Shown one piece after another: positions 24,555 to 33,926 of a stretch of DNA of 64,000 nucleotides. The position numbers and the translations under genes are program-made. The stretch is from Xanthomonas hortorum (GTDB taxonomy: Bacteria > Pseudomonadota > Gammaproteobacteria > Xanthomonadales > Xanthomonadaceae): NCBI RefSeq assembly GCF_002940005.1, contig NZ_MDEF01000016.1. One strand, 5' to 3'. The notes under the pieces were generated by a model, which had not been told where the DNA came from, made no database searches, and worked only from the letters and a program-made list of their open reading frames with translations. Each line of letters starts with the position of its first letter. The stretch's first letter is position 1.

Positions 24555-25648
24555 ATGACTCAGAAATCGTTGTTCGAGCCCTATGCCCTTGGCCCACTGA
24601 CGCTCTCCAACCGGATCGTCCTCGCACCGCTGACGCGCAACCGCGCGGGCGCTGGGTCGTGCCGAGCGAGTTCGCTGCCACCTACTACAGCCAGCGTGCC
24701 TCGGCCGGCCTGCTGATCTCCGAAGCCACGCAAATCTCGCAGCAGGGCCAGGGGTATCAGGACACTCCGGGCATCTACACCCAGGAGCAGATCGACGGCT
24801 GGAAGCAGGTCACTGATGCCGTGCATCAGAAAGGCGGGCGCATCTTCCTGCAACTGTGGCACGTCGGGCGCGTATCCCACGTGGACCTTCAGGAGAACGG
24901 AGCCGCCCCGGTCGCCCCCTCGGCCATCCGCGCCGAAACCAAGACGTTCGTGAACAACGGGTTCGTGGACGTGTCTGAGCCGCGCGCGCTGGACCTCGCG
25001 GAGTTGCCAGGCATCGTCGATGACTTCCGCCAAGCCGCAGCCAATGCGATCGTTGCCGGCTTCGACGGCGTGGAGATTCACGGCGCCAACGGCTATCTGC
25101 TGGACCAGTTTCTCAAGGACGGCGCCAACGCGCGCACCGACGCCTATGGCGGCTCCATCGAAAACCGCGCACGGCTGACGCTGGAGGTTGCGGCGGCCGT
25201 GGTGAAGGAAATCGGCGCCGAGCGCACCGGTATTCGTATTTCGCCAGTCTCACCGGCCAATGGCGTTTCCAGCAGCGATCCGCAGGCGCAGTTCGACTAT
25301 CTGGTCGCACAGCTCGATGCCCTGGGCCTGGTGTACCTGCACGTCGTCGAGGGCGCGACGGGTGGCCCGCGCAACGTAGCCCCATTCGACTTCGACGCAC
25401 TGCGCCGACGGGTCAAGAACACATACCTCGCCAACAACGGCTACGACCTGGATCTTGCGAATACGCGGCTCGCCGAGAACAAGGCCGACCTGTTCGCCTT
25501 CGGCCGCCCGTTCATCGCCAACCCGGACCTGGTGCAACGCCTGAAGACCGGCGCGCCGTTGGCGAACCTCAACCCGGCCACGCTCTATGGAGGCGGCGCA
25601 GCGGGCTACATCGACTACCCAGCGTTGGCCGCCGCAGACGCTCAGTGA
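24555..25648 (+). pseudogene. Old Yellow Enzyme (copy 2), single-base frameshift near the N-terminus
   Basis: ATG MTQKSLFEPYALGPLTLSNR reads as a normal OYE start up to TRNRAGAG, then loses frame near 24655 (GCTGGGTCGTGCC, one base short). The rest continues as VPSEFAATYYSQRASAGLLI to the C-terminal YGGGAAGYIDYPAL. Restoring one base gives 364 residues with QLWHVGRVSH and the His/Asn motif EIHGANGYLLDQF, closely like copy 1. A read error at the GGG run is possible. Enzyme role as for copy 1. Confidence 0.85.
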
Positions 25649-25694
25649 GCCTGCGGACACACCCCTTAACCGACCCATCAATGGGAGTACCCAC

Positions 25695-26559
25695 ATGACG
25701 ACCTCCAGCATACACGCCGCCTCGGCCGCGACTTACACCACAGCCCCGAACCTGTCGATCGACATCGGCGACACGACCCTGGCCTACCGCGACCTGGGGC
25801 CGCGCGACGGGGTGCCCGTGATCCTGCCTGAACCACTGGGGCGCAGTTCTGGACAACTTCGACCCGCGCATCGTCGATGGCCTGGCCAGTCGGCACCGTG
25901 TCATCGCCACTGACTACCGGGGCATCGGCGGCTCGGGGGGAGCAGCCCCGCTGACCGTCGATGAAATGGCCCGCGATGCGATCGCGTTGATTCGTACATT
26001 GGGCTTCGAGCAGGTGGACCTGTTCGGCTTCTCCCTTGGCGGCTTTGTAGCCCAGGACATTGCACTCAAGGCCCCTGACCTAGTGCGCAAGCTGATCCTG
26101 ACCGGAACCGGGCCGGCGGGGGGCAAGGACATCGACAAGGTCTGGGCCGTCTCCGAGCCGCTCATTCAAAGGGGCGCGTCCGAAGGGAAAGACCCGAAGT
26201 TCTTCCTGTTCTTTACCTCTAGCGACACCGGTCGCCAGGCGGCCGAAGACTTTCTGGGCCGGTTGCAGGAGCGCAAGGTGAACCGCGACAACGAGGCCAC
26301 GCCCGAGGCCTTCCAGCGTCAGCTGCAGGCGATCGAGGCATGGGGCCGGCAGTCACCGCAGAACCTCGGCAGCATCCGTATCCCTGTCCTCGTCGCTAAC
26401 GGTGACCAGGACGTCATGGTGCCCACGGAAAACAGCCACGACCTGGCGCGCCGCATCCCGAACGCGCAACTGGTGATCTACGAGGACGCCGGACATGGCG
26501 GCATCTTCCAGAACCATGCGGACTTCGTATCGAAGGCGCTGGTCTTTCTCACGGACTGA
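25695..26559 (+). pseudogene. Alpha/beta hydrolase (copy 2), single-base frameshift
   Basis: Starts MTTSSIHAASAATY, well after GGGAG. It reads correctly to GVPVIL, then one extra base in CTGCCTGAACCAC near 25827 breaks the frame. Removing it restores LLNHWGAVLDNFDPRIVDGL and gives 287 residues with Ser in GFSLGGFV, Asp in NGDQDVMVP and His in DAGHGGIFQ. It is a clear paralogue of the hydrolase two genes upstream. As it stands the product would be cut short after about 70 residues. A sequencing error cannot be excluded. Confidence 0.83.
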
Positions 26560-26604
26560 TCGCCTTGAAGACAGCCCGATATTGAAAAATCCGAGGGCAA
26601 ATTT

Positions 26605-27392
26605 ATGAGCACACAACCATCTGTCCTCATCACCGGCGCCACCACCGGCATCGGTGCCACCTATGCCGAACGCTTTGCGCGACGTGGACATGACCTCGTA
26701 TTGGTCGCGCGCAATCAGGTGCGACTGGATGCACTCGCAACCCAACTGCGCGAGAAGCACGGAGTGAACGTCGATGTTCTACGCGCCGATCTGACGCAGC
26801 CTGCCGAACTGGCTACCGTCGAGGCGCGCCTGCGCAACGACGAGCGCATTGGCGTGCTGGTCAACAACGCTGGCGCAAACAAGGCGGGCAGCTTCATCGA
26901 CCAGGTGACCGAAGACGTCGCCCAACTCGTGGCCCTCAACACCACTGCCGTGGTTCGGCTTGCCAGCGCTGTCGCACCGCGCCTTGCCAGAGCCGGCAGT
27001 GGCGCAATCGTCAACCTCGGCTCAGTCGTGGGTCTGGCGCCTGAATTCTGCATGACGGTTTACGGCGCGACCAAAGCCTTCGTGCTATTCCTGTCCCAGG
27101 GCATGAGCCTGGAGTTGTTGCCCAAAGGTGTCTACGTGCAGGCTGTGCTGCCGGCCGCGACCCGAACCGAAATCTGGGAGCGTTCGGGAAAGACATCAAC
27201 ACGCTGCCTGCGATGATGGAAGTCGGCGAGCTGGTGGACGCCGCGCTGGTCGGCTTTGATCGTCGCGAACTCGTGACCATTCCGCCCCTGCACGTGGCCG
27301 AGCGCTGGGACGCGCTCGACGCGTCGCGCCGGCCCCTTCTTGGGGATCTCCAGCAGGCCCACGCCGCAATCCGATACAAGGAGGCGAAGTGA
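26605..27392 (+). pseudogene. Short-chain dehydrogenase/reductase, frameshifted near the C-terminus
   Basis: Reads normally for about 195 residues: cofactor motif TGATTGIGATYAERF, NNAGANKAG, and the active-site Tyr/Lys in VYGATKAF. One base is missing near 27190 (TTCGGGAAAGAC), after which the alternate frame continues sensibly (DINTLPAMMEVGELVDAALV) to a stop, for about 262 residues in all. As read, the protein ends at residue 203 but keeps all catalytic residues, so partial activity is conceivable. It belongs to the TetR-linked run. Confidence 0.83.
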
Positions 27393-27483
27393 CGTGTGCG
27401 TGACTTCGCCCGGGCCGACCGACCGCGGCCCTGCCGCGATGAGCATCTGAATTATTTTGCATCCACTTAAAACGGAGGAAATC

Positions 27484-28884
27484 ATGGCATACCAAACCAT
27501 CAATCCATCATTAGGCCAGCTTGTCCAGACCTACCCTGAACTGTCCAATTCCGAGCTGGAGAACGCGCTGGCCCGGGCCCAGGCTGCATTCGAGCAATGG
27601 CGCCTGCTTTCCGTCAGCGAGCGGGCAACCATCGTCTCGAAAGCCGCCGCGATCCTCCGTGAGAAGCAGGAAGAGTACGCGCAGTATCTGACCCTGGAAA
27701 TGGGCAAGCTCATCAACGAGGCCCGCGGAGAAATCGGCCTGTCAGCCGCCATACTGGACTACTACGCCGAGAACGCGCAGACCTTCCTGAAGCCGAAACT
27801 GCTGCCCGAATCGCTAGGTGCAGAACTGCATGTCGAGCCGATCGGCATCATTCTGGGCATCGAGCCTTGGAACTTTCCCTACTATCAGATCGCACGGGTG
27901 GCCGGCCCGCAGTTGATGGTGGGCAATGTGCTCCTGCTCAAGCATGCGGAGAATGTTCCGCAATCGGCCCTGGCTTTCGCCCGCCTGTTCGAGGAGGCTG
28001 GCGCGCCCGCCGGAGTCTACACCAACCTGTTTGCCAGCATCGACCAGATCGGCAAGGTTATCGAGGATCCGCGCGTGCGCGGCGTCACCGTCACTGGCAG
28101 CGAACGCGCAGGGGCGGCAGTGGCCGAGCGTGCCGGACGAAACCTCAAGAAAGTCGTGATGGAACTGGGCGGAAGCGATCCGCTGATCGTGCTGGAGGAC
28201 GCTCCGCTCGAATCGGCGCTCGAAGGCGCGATCGCCGGGCGCATGTTCAACACCGGGCAGACCTGCGTCGCCTCCAAGCGCATCATCGTCGTGGGCAAGG
28301 AACGAGGCGAGGTCTTCCTGCAAGGCTTCCTCGGACACCTGGCATCATTTCAGGCAGGCGACCCGCAGGACGCGGCGACCACCCTGGGACCGCTGTCGTC
28401 GGAAAAGGCCCTGAACCTGCTGCTCGACCAGATCGACCGGGCCAGGAAGGCCGGTGCGAAGGTGGTGGTTGGCGGCAAGCGCATCGATCGCCCAGGCTTC
28501 TACCTGGAGCCGACGGTGCTCACCGACATCGCCCAGGACAATCCGATCTATGCAGAGGAACTGTTCGGCCCGGTTGCCTCTTTTTACGTCGTCGCGGATG
28601 AAGCCGAAGCCGTCCGGCTGGCCAATGCCACGCCATACGGCCTGGGCGCGTCGGTATTCACCGCTGACATCGAGCGCGGCCGCCGCGTCGCGGCCGCTAT
28701 CGAAAGCGGCATGGTATTCATCAACCAGCCGACCTGGACGGCCGCGCAGCTTCCGTTCGGCGGCGTCAAGAATTCTGGTTTCGGACGCGAGTTGTCGGAG
28801 TTGGGCTTCAGCGAATTCGTCAATGAAAAACTCATCAACGTGGCGCGTTCCGGCGCCCCGGGCTGGGGACCTGCGCCGGTGTGA
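27484..28884 (+). CDS. Aldehyde dehydrogenase, succinate-semialdehyde dehydrogenase (Sad/YneI-like)
   Basis: 466 residues, full length. Key residues: Asn130 in EPWNFPYYQ, Glu227 in VMELGGSDP and nucleophile Cys261 in NTGQTCVASKR. The head NPSLGQLVQTYPELSNSELE is typical of the Sad/YneI branch acting on succinate semialdehyde and related aldehydes with NAD(P). GGAGGA is 5 bases before ATG. In this cluster it would oxidise an aldehyde released by the hydrolases or reductases, or detoxify it directly. Confidence 0.9.
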   Translation: MAYQTINPSLGQLVQTYPELSNSELENALARAQAAFEQWRLLSVSERATIVSKAAAILREKQEEYAQYLTLEMGKLINEARGEIGLSAAILDYYAENAQTFLKPKLLPESLGAELHVEPIGIILGIEPWNFPYYQIARVAGPQLMVGNVLLLKHAENVPQSALAFARLFEEAGAPAGVYTNLFASIDQIGKVIEDPRVRGVTVTGSERAGAAVAERAGRNLKKVVMELGGSDPLIVLEDAPLESALEGAIAGRMFNTGQTCVASKRIIVVGKERGEVFLQGFLGHLASFQAGDPQDAATTLGPLSSEKALNLLLDQIDRARKAGAKVVVGGKRIDRPGFYLEPTVLTDIAQDNPIYAEELFGPVASFYVVADEAEAVRLANATPYGLGASVFTADIERGRRVAAAIESGMVFINQPTWTAAQLPFGGVKNSGFGRELSELGFSEFVNEKLINVARSGAPGWGPAPV

Positions 28885-28935
28885 TGCAGGCGGATGACTC
28901 GATCAACGATCACTTCATGCAGAAAGGAATTTTCC

Positions 28936-30042
28936 ATGTCCAACGACGTCCTGTTCAGCCCCTTCACCATCAAGGGGCTCACCCTTCCCAATCGCATCGT
29001 CATGGCGCCCATGACCCGCAGCATGGCGCCTGACGGCATTCCCGGCGCCGCCAATGCCGAGTACTACCAGCGCCGCGCCGAAGGCGCCGTGGGCCTGATC
29101 CTGACGGAGGGCACCGTCATCGACCGGCCGGCCTCGCGCAACATGCCGGGCATTCCGCTCTTTCACGGCCAGAAAGCGCTGGCGGGCTGGGCCGAGGTGG
29201 CCAAGGCCGTGCATGCTGCGGGCGGCCGGATCGGCCCGCAGCTCTGGCATACCGGCTCGACCCGGGCAGGCAGTTGGGAGCCGGACGCGCCGGTGGAGAG
29301 CCCCTCCGGCCTGGTCGGCCCCGGCGAGCCGCGCGGCGTGGCGATGACCGAAGAGGACATCGCCGATACAGTCGCCGCGTTCGCGCGCGCGGCCGCCGAT
29401 GCGAAGCGGCTGGGCTTCGACGTCGTGGAACTCCATGGCGCACACGGCTACCTGATCGACCAGTTCTTCTGGCCCGGCACGAACACCCGGACGGACGCCT
29501 TTGGCGGAAAGTCCATCCAAGAGCGCTCGCGTTTCGCCGCCGACGTCGTGCGCGCCGTCCGCGAGGCGGTCGGATCTGATTTCCCGCTGATCCTGCGGGT
29601 CAGCCAGTGGAAGCAGCAGGACTACAAGGCCCGTCTGGCGATCACGCCCGACGAACTGCGGGAATGGCTGGCTCCGCTGGTGGTTGCGGGCATCGACATC
29701 CTGCACTGCTCACAGCGTCGCTTCTGGGAGCCGGAGTTCCCCGAGATCGACGGTCCCGACGGGCTGAACTTCGCGGGGTGGGCCAAGAAGGTGACGGGCG
29801 CGGCCACGATCAGTGTCGGTTCGGTCAGCCTGGACTCGGACTTCTTCGGCGCATTCGGCGGCAAGAGTTCCGGCAATGCAGAGTTCGACAACCTGTACCG
29901 CCGCATGGAGCGGGGCGAGTTCGATCTCGTTGCCGTCGGGCGGGCGCTCATCTCCGATCCCTCATGGGCCAGGAAAGTCCAGGCGGGGCAGTTGCATGAG
30001 CTCAAGGGTTTCGGCGCCGCAGACCTCGCGACGCTCGCCTGA
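28936..30042 (+). CDS. Old Yellow Enzyme-family alkene reductase (copy 3)
   Basis: 368 residues. FMN barrel with QLWHTGSTR, the substrate-binding pair His167 and His170 in ELHGAHGYLIDQFF, and NTRTDAFGGKS. The His/His pair is the NemA/PETN-reductase arrangement, differing from the His/Asn of the other two OYEs in this element, and an SQRRFWEPEF segment in the substrate region is also distinct. A different substrate range is therefore likely. AAAGGA precedes ATG by 7 bases. Confidence 0.9.
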   Translation: MSNDVLFSPFTIKGLTLPNRIVMAPMTRSMAPDGIPGAANAEYYQRRAEGAVGLILTEGTVIDRPASRNMPGIPLFHGQKALAGWAEVAKAVHAAGGRIGPQLWHTGSTRAGSWEPDAPVESPSGLVGPGEPRGVAMTEEDIADTVAAFARAAADAKRLGFDVVELHGAHGYLIDQFFWPGTNTRTDAFGGKSIQERSRFAADVVRAVREAVGSDFPLILRVSQWKQQDYKARLAITPDELREWLAPLVVAGIDILHCSQRRFWEPEFPEIDGPDGLNFAGWAKKVTGAATISVGSVSLDSDFFGAFGGKSSGNAEFDNLYRRMERGEFDLVAVGRALISDPSWARKVQAGQLHELKGFGAADLATLA

Positions 30043-30104
30043 TGCGCGCGGGGTGCCGCCGTGCGGCCTCCATCCACCAAGACAGACACAACAGGAGTTT
30101 TCCC

Positions 30105-31091
30105 ATGACATTCAGGGCGCTGCTTGCCACAAAGACCGGCGACACCACCACGACCAGCCTGGTTGACTTCAATGAAGACGACCTGATGCCCGGAGACGTC
30201 ACCGTCTCGGTTGAATACTCGACGGTGAACTACAAGGATGCGATGGCGGTCACTGGCCGCGGCGCCGTCATCCGCAAGTTTCCGCTGATCCCCGGTATCG
30301 ACCTCGCCGGTGTCGTCGCGTCGTCCACGCATCCCGGCTTTGCTGCCGGCGACCGTGTGCTCGTCAACGGCTGGGAACTGAGCCAGACGCACCACGGCGG
30401 CTTCGCGCAGAAGGCGCGCGTCAAGGGCGATTGGCTGGTCAAGATCCCCGATGTGTTCTCGGCCCGCGACGCGATGGCCATCGGCACCGCCGGCTACACC
30501 GCGATGCTGAGCGTCCTGGCGCTGGAGCACGGCGGCATCACGCCCGAGCGCGGCGACATCCTCGTGACCGGCGCCAACGGCGGCGCTGGATCGGTGTCGA
30601 TCGCGCTGCTGTCGAAGCTGGGCTACCGGGTGATCGCATCGACGGGCCGCCCCGACGAGGCCGACTACCTGCGCGCGCTGGGCGCTGCGGAGATCATCGA
30701 CCGCCGCACACTCTCCGAACCTGGCAAGCCGATCAGCGCCGAGCGCTGGGCGGCTGCCATCGATTCCGTCGGCAGCCACACGCTGGCCAACGTGCTGGCG
30801 CAGACACAGTACCGCGGCGTGGTTGCGGCCTTCGGGCTCGCGCAAGGCGCGGATCTTCCTGCATCGGTGCTTCCCTTCATCCTTCGTAACGTGACGCTCG
30901 CCGGCATCGACTCGGTGAATGCGCCGCAGGCGGTGCGGCTGCAGGCGTGGTCGCGCCTGGCGCGCGATCTGGACCTGGACAAGCTGGCCCGCACCACGCA
31001 GGAGGTCGCGTTGGCGGACGTGCCCCGCGTCGCTGGCGAAATCCTTCAGGGGAAGGTCCGGGGCCGCGCCGTGGTCAACGTGAACCTGTGA
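30105..31091 (+). CDS. Zinc-free MDR reductase, AcuI/YhdH type
   Basis: 328 residues of the quinone-oxidoreductase branch of medium-chain dehydrogenases. N-terminal domain with STVNYKDAMAVTGRGAVIRK and PLIPGIDLAGVV; cofactor motif TGANGGAGSVSIALLSKLGY; no zinc ligands. AcuI relatives reduce acryloyl-CoA or similar electrophilic 2-enoyl compounds with NADPH. That activity would fit the detoxification theme of the run. The ATG MTFRALLA follows ACAGGAG at 9 bases. Confidence 0.88.
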   Translation: MTFRALLATKTGDTTTTSLVDFNEDDLMPGDVTVSVEYSTVNYKDAMAVTGRGAVIRKFPLIPGIDLAGVVASSTHPGFAAGDRVLVNGWELSQTHHGGFAQKARVKGDWLVKIPDVFSARDAMAIGTAGYTAMLSVLALEHGGITPERGDILVTGANGGAGSVSIALLSKLGYRVIASTGRPDEADYLRALGAAEIIDRRTLSEPGKPISAERWAAAIDSVGSHTLANVLAQTQYRGVVAAFGLAQGADLPASVLPFILRNVTLAGIDSVNAPQAVRLQAWSRLARDLDLDKLARTTQEVALADVPRVAGEILQGKVRGRAVVNVNL

Positions 31092-31117
31092 CTGCCATCA
31101 GAAAAGGCGGCCATGCA

Positions 31118-31861
31118 ATGAACCAGCCAACGGCAATCGTGTTCGGCGTGGGGTCCACACGGGGCGTGGGTGGCGCGGTGTGCAAGCGCTTCGCCCGCGA
31201 GGGCTACCACGTGATCGTGGCCGGACGCACGCCGGCGAAGATCGAAAGCGTGGTCGCTGACATCGCCGCGTCGGGCATCGGCAGCGCCGAAGCGCTGCCC
31301 ACGGACGTGACCGACGAGGCTCAGGTGATCGCCGCGTTCGACCGCGCCATGGCGCCCGGTCCAGGCCGCGAGCCGGCGGACGTAGTGGTTTCCAACGCCG
31401 GCAACAACGCCTACCTCGACTTCACGCAATTGACTGCGGCGCAGTTCGAGGAGTTCTGGCGTGTCGGTTGCTACTCCGGCTTCCTGATCGGACGCGAGAC
31501 CGCACGGCGGCTGGTTCCGCTCGGCCGCGGCACCGTGATCTTCACGGGCGCCTCCGGCAGCCTGCGCGGCAAGCCCGGCTACGCGCACTTCGCCTCAGTC
31601 AAGGCCGGCCTGCGCATGATCTCGCAAAGCATGGCCCGCGAGTACGGGCCGAAGGGCATTCACGTCGCCCATGTCGTCATCGACGGCGGCATCCAGGGCG
31701 ACCGGCTGGAGAAGGCGTTCCCGGAGTGGGTGGCGAAAGCCGGCCCGGAAGGGCTTCTCGGGTACGAGGCCATTTCCGAGAACTACTGGATGCTGCATCG
31801 CCAGCCGCAGTCGGCCTGGACGCAGGAGTTGGATCTGCGGCCGTTCAAGGAAAGCTGGTAG
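31118..31861 (+). CDS. Short-chain dehydrogenase/reductase with Phe in place of the catalytic Tyr
   Basis: 247 residues. Cofactor loop FGVGSTRGVGGAV, NAG motif SNAGNNAYL, serine region TGASGSLRG. In the YxxxK position the sequence is HFASVKAG, so Phe158 stands where Tyr is expected and Lys162 is kept; a Tyr is three residues earlier. Some SDR subfamilies have this change, and their activity is poorly known. Its start follows AcuI by 26 bases. Confidence 0.85.
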   Translation: MNQPTAIVFGVGSTRGVGGAVCKRFAREGYHVIVAGRTPAKIESVVADIAASGIGSAEALPTDVTDEAQVIAAFDRAMAPGPGREPADVVVSNAGNNAYLDFTQLTAAQFEEFWRVGCYSGFLIGRETARRLVPLGRGTVIFTGASGSLRGKPGYAHFASVKAGLRMISQSMAREYGPKGIHVAHVVIDGGIQGDRLEKAFPEWVAKAGPEGLLGYEAISENYWMLHRQPQSAWTQELDLRPFKESW

Positions 31862-31953
31862 TTGCATCGAACTCTCGGCTACTGGCTCGGGAGCAATGTT
31901 CAGCGATGCATGCGTGCCTCAGAAGATTCAACTAAAACCGTGGAGACCTCAAC

Positions 31954-32952
31954 ATGAAGGTATTCATCATCCAGCGTTACGGGAAGGAAGCTGGCCAGAT
32001 CGGCGAAATGCCCGAGCCAGCTCTACAGGACGATGACGTTCTTGTACAGATACATGCCGCCAGCATCAATGTGCTGGACGCCAAGATTCGGAAAGGAGAG
32101 TTCAAGCTGATCCTCCCTTACCGTTTGCCGCTGATCCTTGGCAACGACATGGCCGGCACGGTGGTTCGCGTCGGGGCACGCGTTAGCCGGTTCAAACCCG
32201 GCGACGAGGTGTACGCACGTCCTGATGAAGATCGCATTGGCACCTTCGCCGAGTTCATCGCCGTCAAGGAAGGCTCCGTTGCGCTGAAACCCAGGAATCT
32301 GAGCATGGAGGAGGCGGCTTCGATTCCCTTGGTCGCACTCACAGCCTGGCAGGTGTTGGTCGAGACCGCGAAGCTGAAGGCAGGACAGAAGGTGTTCATC
32401 CATGCAGGTTCCGGCGGCGTTGGCACCGTCGCTATCCAGCTTGCCAAGCACCTGGGGGCCTTTGTCGCCACGACCACCAGCACAAGCAACGTCGATTGGG
32501 TGAAGGCGCTGGGTGCGGATGTCGTCATCGACTACAAGAACCAGCAGTTCGAGACGGTCCTGCGCGATTACGACGTGGTCTTGCACAGCTTGGGCAACGA
32601 TGTGCTTGAGAAATCACTGCAAGTCCTCAAGCCTGGCGGGCGGCTTATCTCCATCTCCAGCCCTCCCACTCCGGAATTCGCGCGTGAGCAACGGCTATCT
32701 TGGCCGCTGAGGCAGGTTATCCGCCTACTCAGTCACAGCATCAGAAAGAAGGTGAAACAGCAAGGCATCCAGTATTCCTTTGTCTTCATGAAGGCCTGCG
32801 GGGCACAACTGCGTGAAATCAGCTCTCTGATCGAGGCAGGCACGATCAAGCCGGTCGTGGATCGAGTATTTCGGTTGGACTCGACGGCAGACGCCCTAGC
32901 TTATGTCGAAACAGGCAGGGCGAAAGGCAAGGTAATTATCAAAGTGAAGTGA
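31954..32952 (+). CDS. Zinc-free MDR family NADPH:quinone/enone oxidoreductase
   Basis: 332 residues. GroES-like N-terminus (QIHAASINVLDAKIRKGEFK, LGNDMAGTVVRVG), cofactor motif HAGSGGVGTVAIQLAKHLGA, and VIDYKNQQFETVLRDYDVVL in the Rossmann core. No zinc cysteines. Members reduce quinones or alpha,beta-unsaturated carbonyls. It is the last gene of the cargo; its codon and amino-acid style (more Lys, less GC) differs slightly from the gene before it, hinting at separate acquisition. Confidence 0.87.
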   Translation: MKVFIIQRYGKEAGQIGEMPEPALQDDDVLVQIHAASINVLDAKIRKGEFKLILPYRLPLILGNDMAGTVVRVGARVSRFKPGDEVYARPDEDRIGTFAEFIAVKEGSVALKPRNLSMEEAASIPLVALTAWQVLVETAKLKAGQKVFIHAGSGGVGTVAIQLAKHLGAFVATTTSTSNVDWVKALGADVVIDYKNQQFETVLRDYDVVLHSLGNDVLEKSLQVLKPGGRLISISSPPTPEFAREQRLSWPLRQVIRLLSHSIRKKVKQQGIQYSFVFMKACGAQLREISSLIEAGTIKPVVDRVFRLDSTADALAYVETGRAKGKVIIKVK

Positions 32953-32981
32953 GGAACGTCGCCTGACGTGCGGAGGACAAA

Positions 32982-33926
32982 ATGGAGTTGAGGCATCTGA
33001 GATGTTTTCTTGCTGTGGCCGAAGAACTTCACTTTGCCCGCGCCGCTGAACGGTTGCACATGGAGCAGTCGCCGCTGTCGCGCACCATCAAGGAACTGGA
33101 AGAAGACCTGGGCGAACAGTTGTTCGTCCGTACCAGTCGCAGCACGCGCCTGACGCGGGCGGGGAAACTTTTTCTGGATCATGTACCGCGCGTGTTCGCA
33201 GCCTTGCAGCAAGCCCGCGACAGCGTGAAGGCAGCGGCCAATGGCTTTCACGGCCAGTTGCGCATTGCACTGTCCGATGGAATCACGCCATCACGCTTGC
33301 CGGCCCTGCTCGCGCTTTGCCGACAGGAGGACCCCGAGGTCGATATTCGGTTGTTCCAGGTGCCGCTGGCGCAGCAGATCAAAGGGCTGCAAGACGACCT
33401 GTACGACGTGGGCTTTGCACAGTCGGATGAAGTGGGCGAAGGCATCGCAGCCGAAGCGGTGTGGCATGACCCGCTGATGGTAGCCGTACCGGCGCGCCAT
33501 CATTTGCTCAAGCACAAGCGGATTCCACTGGATGAAGTGCTGCAATTTCCACTGGTGTTGTGCGACCCGCTGGCGTGCGAGGGCCATGCGCGCCAGGTCG
33601 ATCGGTTGCTGCGCCGTGCTGACCGGGAACCCCTGATCGCCGAGCGCGTCGCCTCGTTCGAGTTGATGATGGTCGTGGTGTCGGCAGGCTTCGCCCTGGG
33701 CCTGGCCGGTGCGCCACACATCGCGGCAAGCCAGGAATCTGGTGTGGTGGCCCGGCCCTTGGCGGGCCACCCGCCCGTGCTGACCACCTACCTGCTGCGC
33801 CCGGAAGGCGAGCCTTCGGAAACGCTCGCCCACTTCATCGAGCGGGTGCAGGCCATCGACCTGCCCGAAGGCGTAAGGCCCGCACCGCCACCTGAACCTG
33901 ATTCCCAGGAGGACACCCCGCCATGA
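32982..33926 (+). CDS. traR: LysR-family regulator of the ICE transfer region (TraR-like)
   Basis: 314 residues. HTH at the N-terminus (MELRHLRCFLAVAEELHFAR, AAERLHMEQSPLSRTIKELE) and a LysR substrate domain ending with a charged proline-rich tail. In Tn4371 a LysR gene named traR lies just before the exclusion gene and traG, exactly as here, so it counts as backbone, not cargo. It probably activates transfer genes. Its stop overlaps the start of the next gene (ATGA). Only 29 bases separate it from the last cargo gene, so read-through from cargo is possible. Confidence 0.87.
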   Translation: MELRHLRCFLAVAEELHFARAAERLHMEQSPLSRTIKELEEDLGEQLFVRTSRSTRLTRAGKLFLDHVPRVFAALQQARDSVKAAANGFHGQLRIALSDGITPSRLPALLALCRQEDPEVDIRLFQVPLAQQIKGLQDDLYDVGFAQSDEVGEGIAAEAVWHDPLMVAVPARHHLLKHKRIPLDEVLQFPLVLCDPLACEGHARQVDRLLRRADREPLIAERVASFELMMVVVSAGFALGLAGAPHIAASQESGVVARPLAGHPPVLTTYLLRPEGEPSETLAHFIERVQAIDLPEGVRPAPPPEPDSQEDTPP

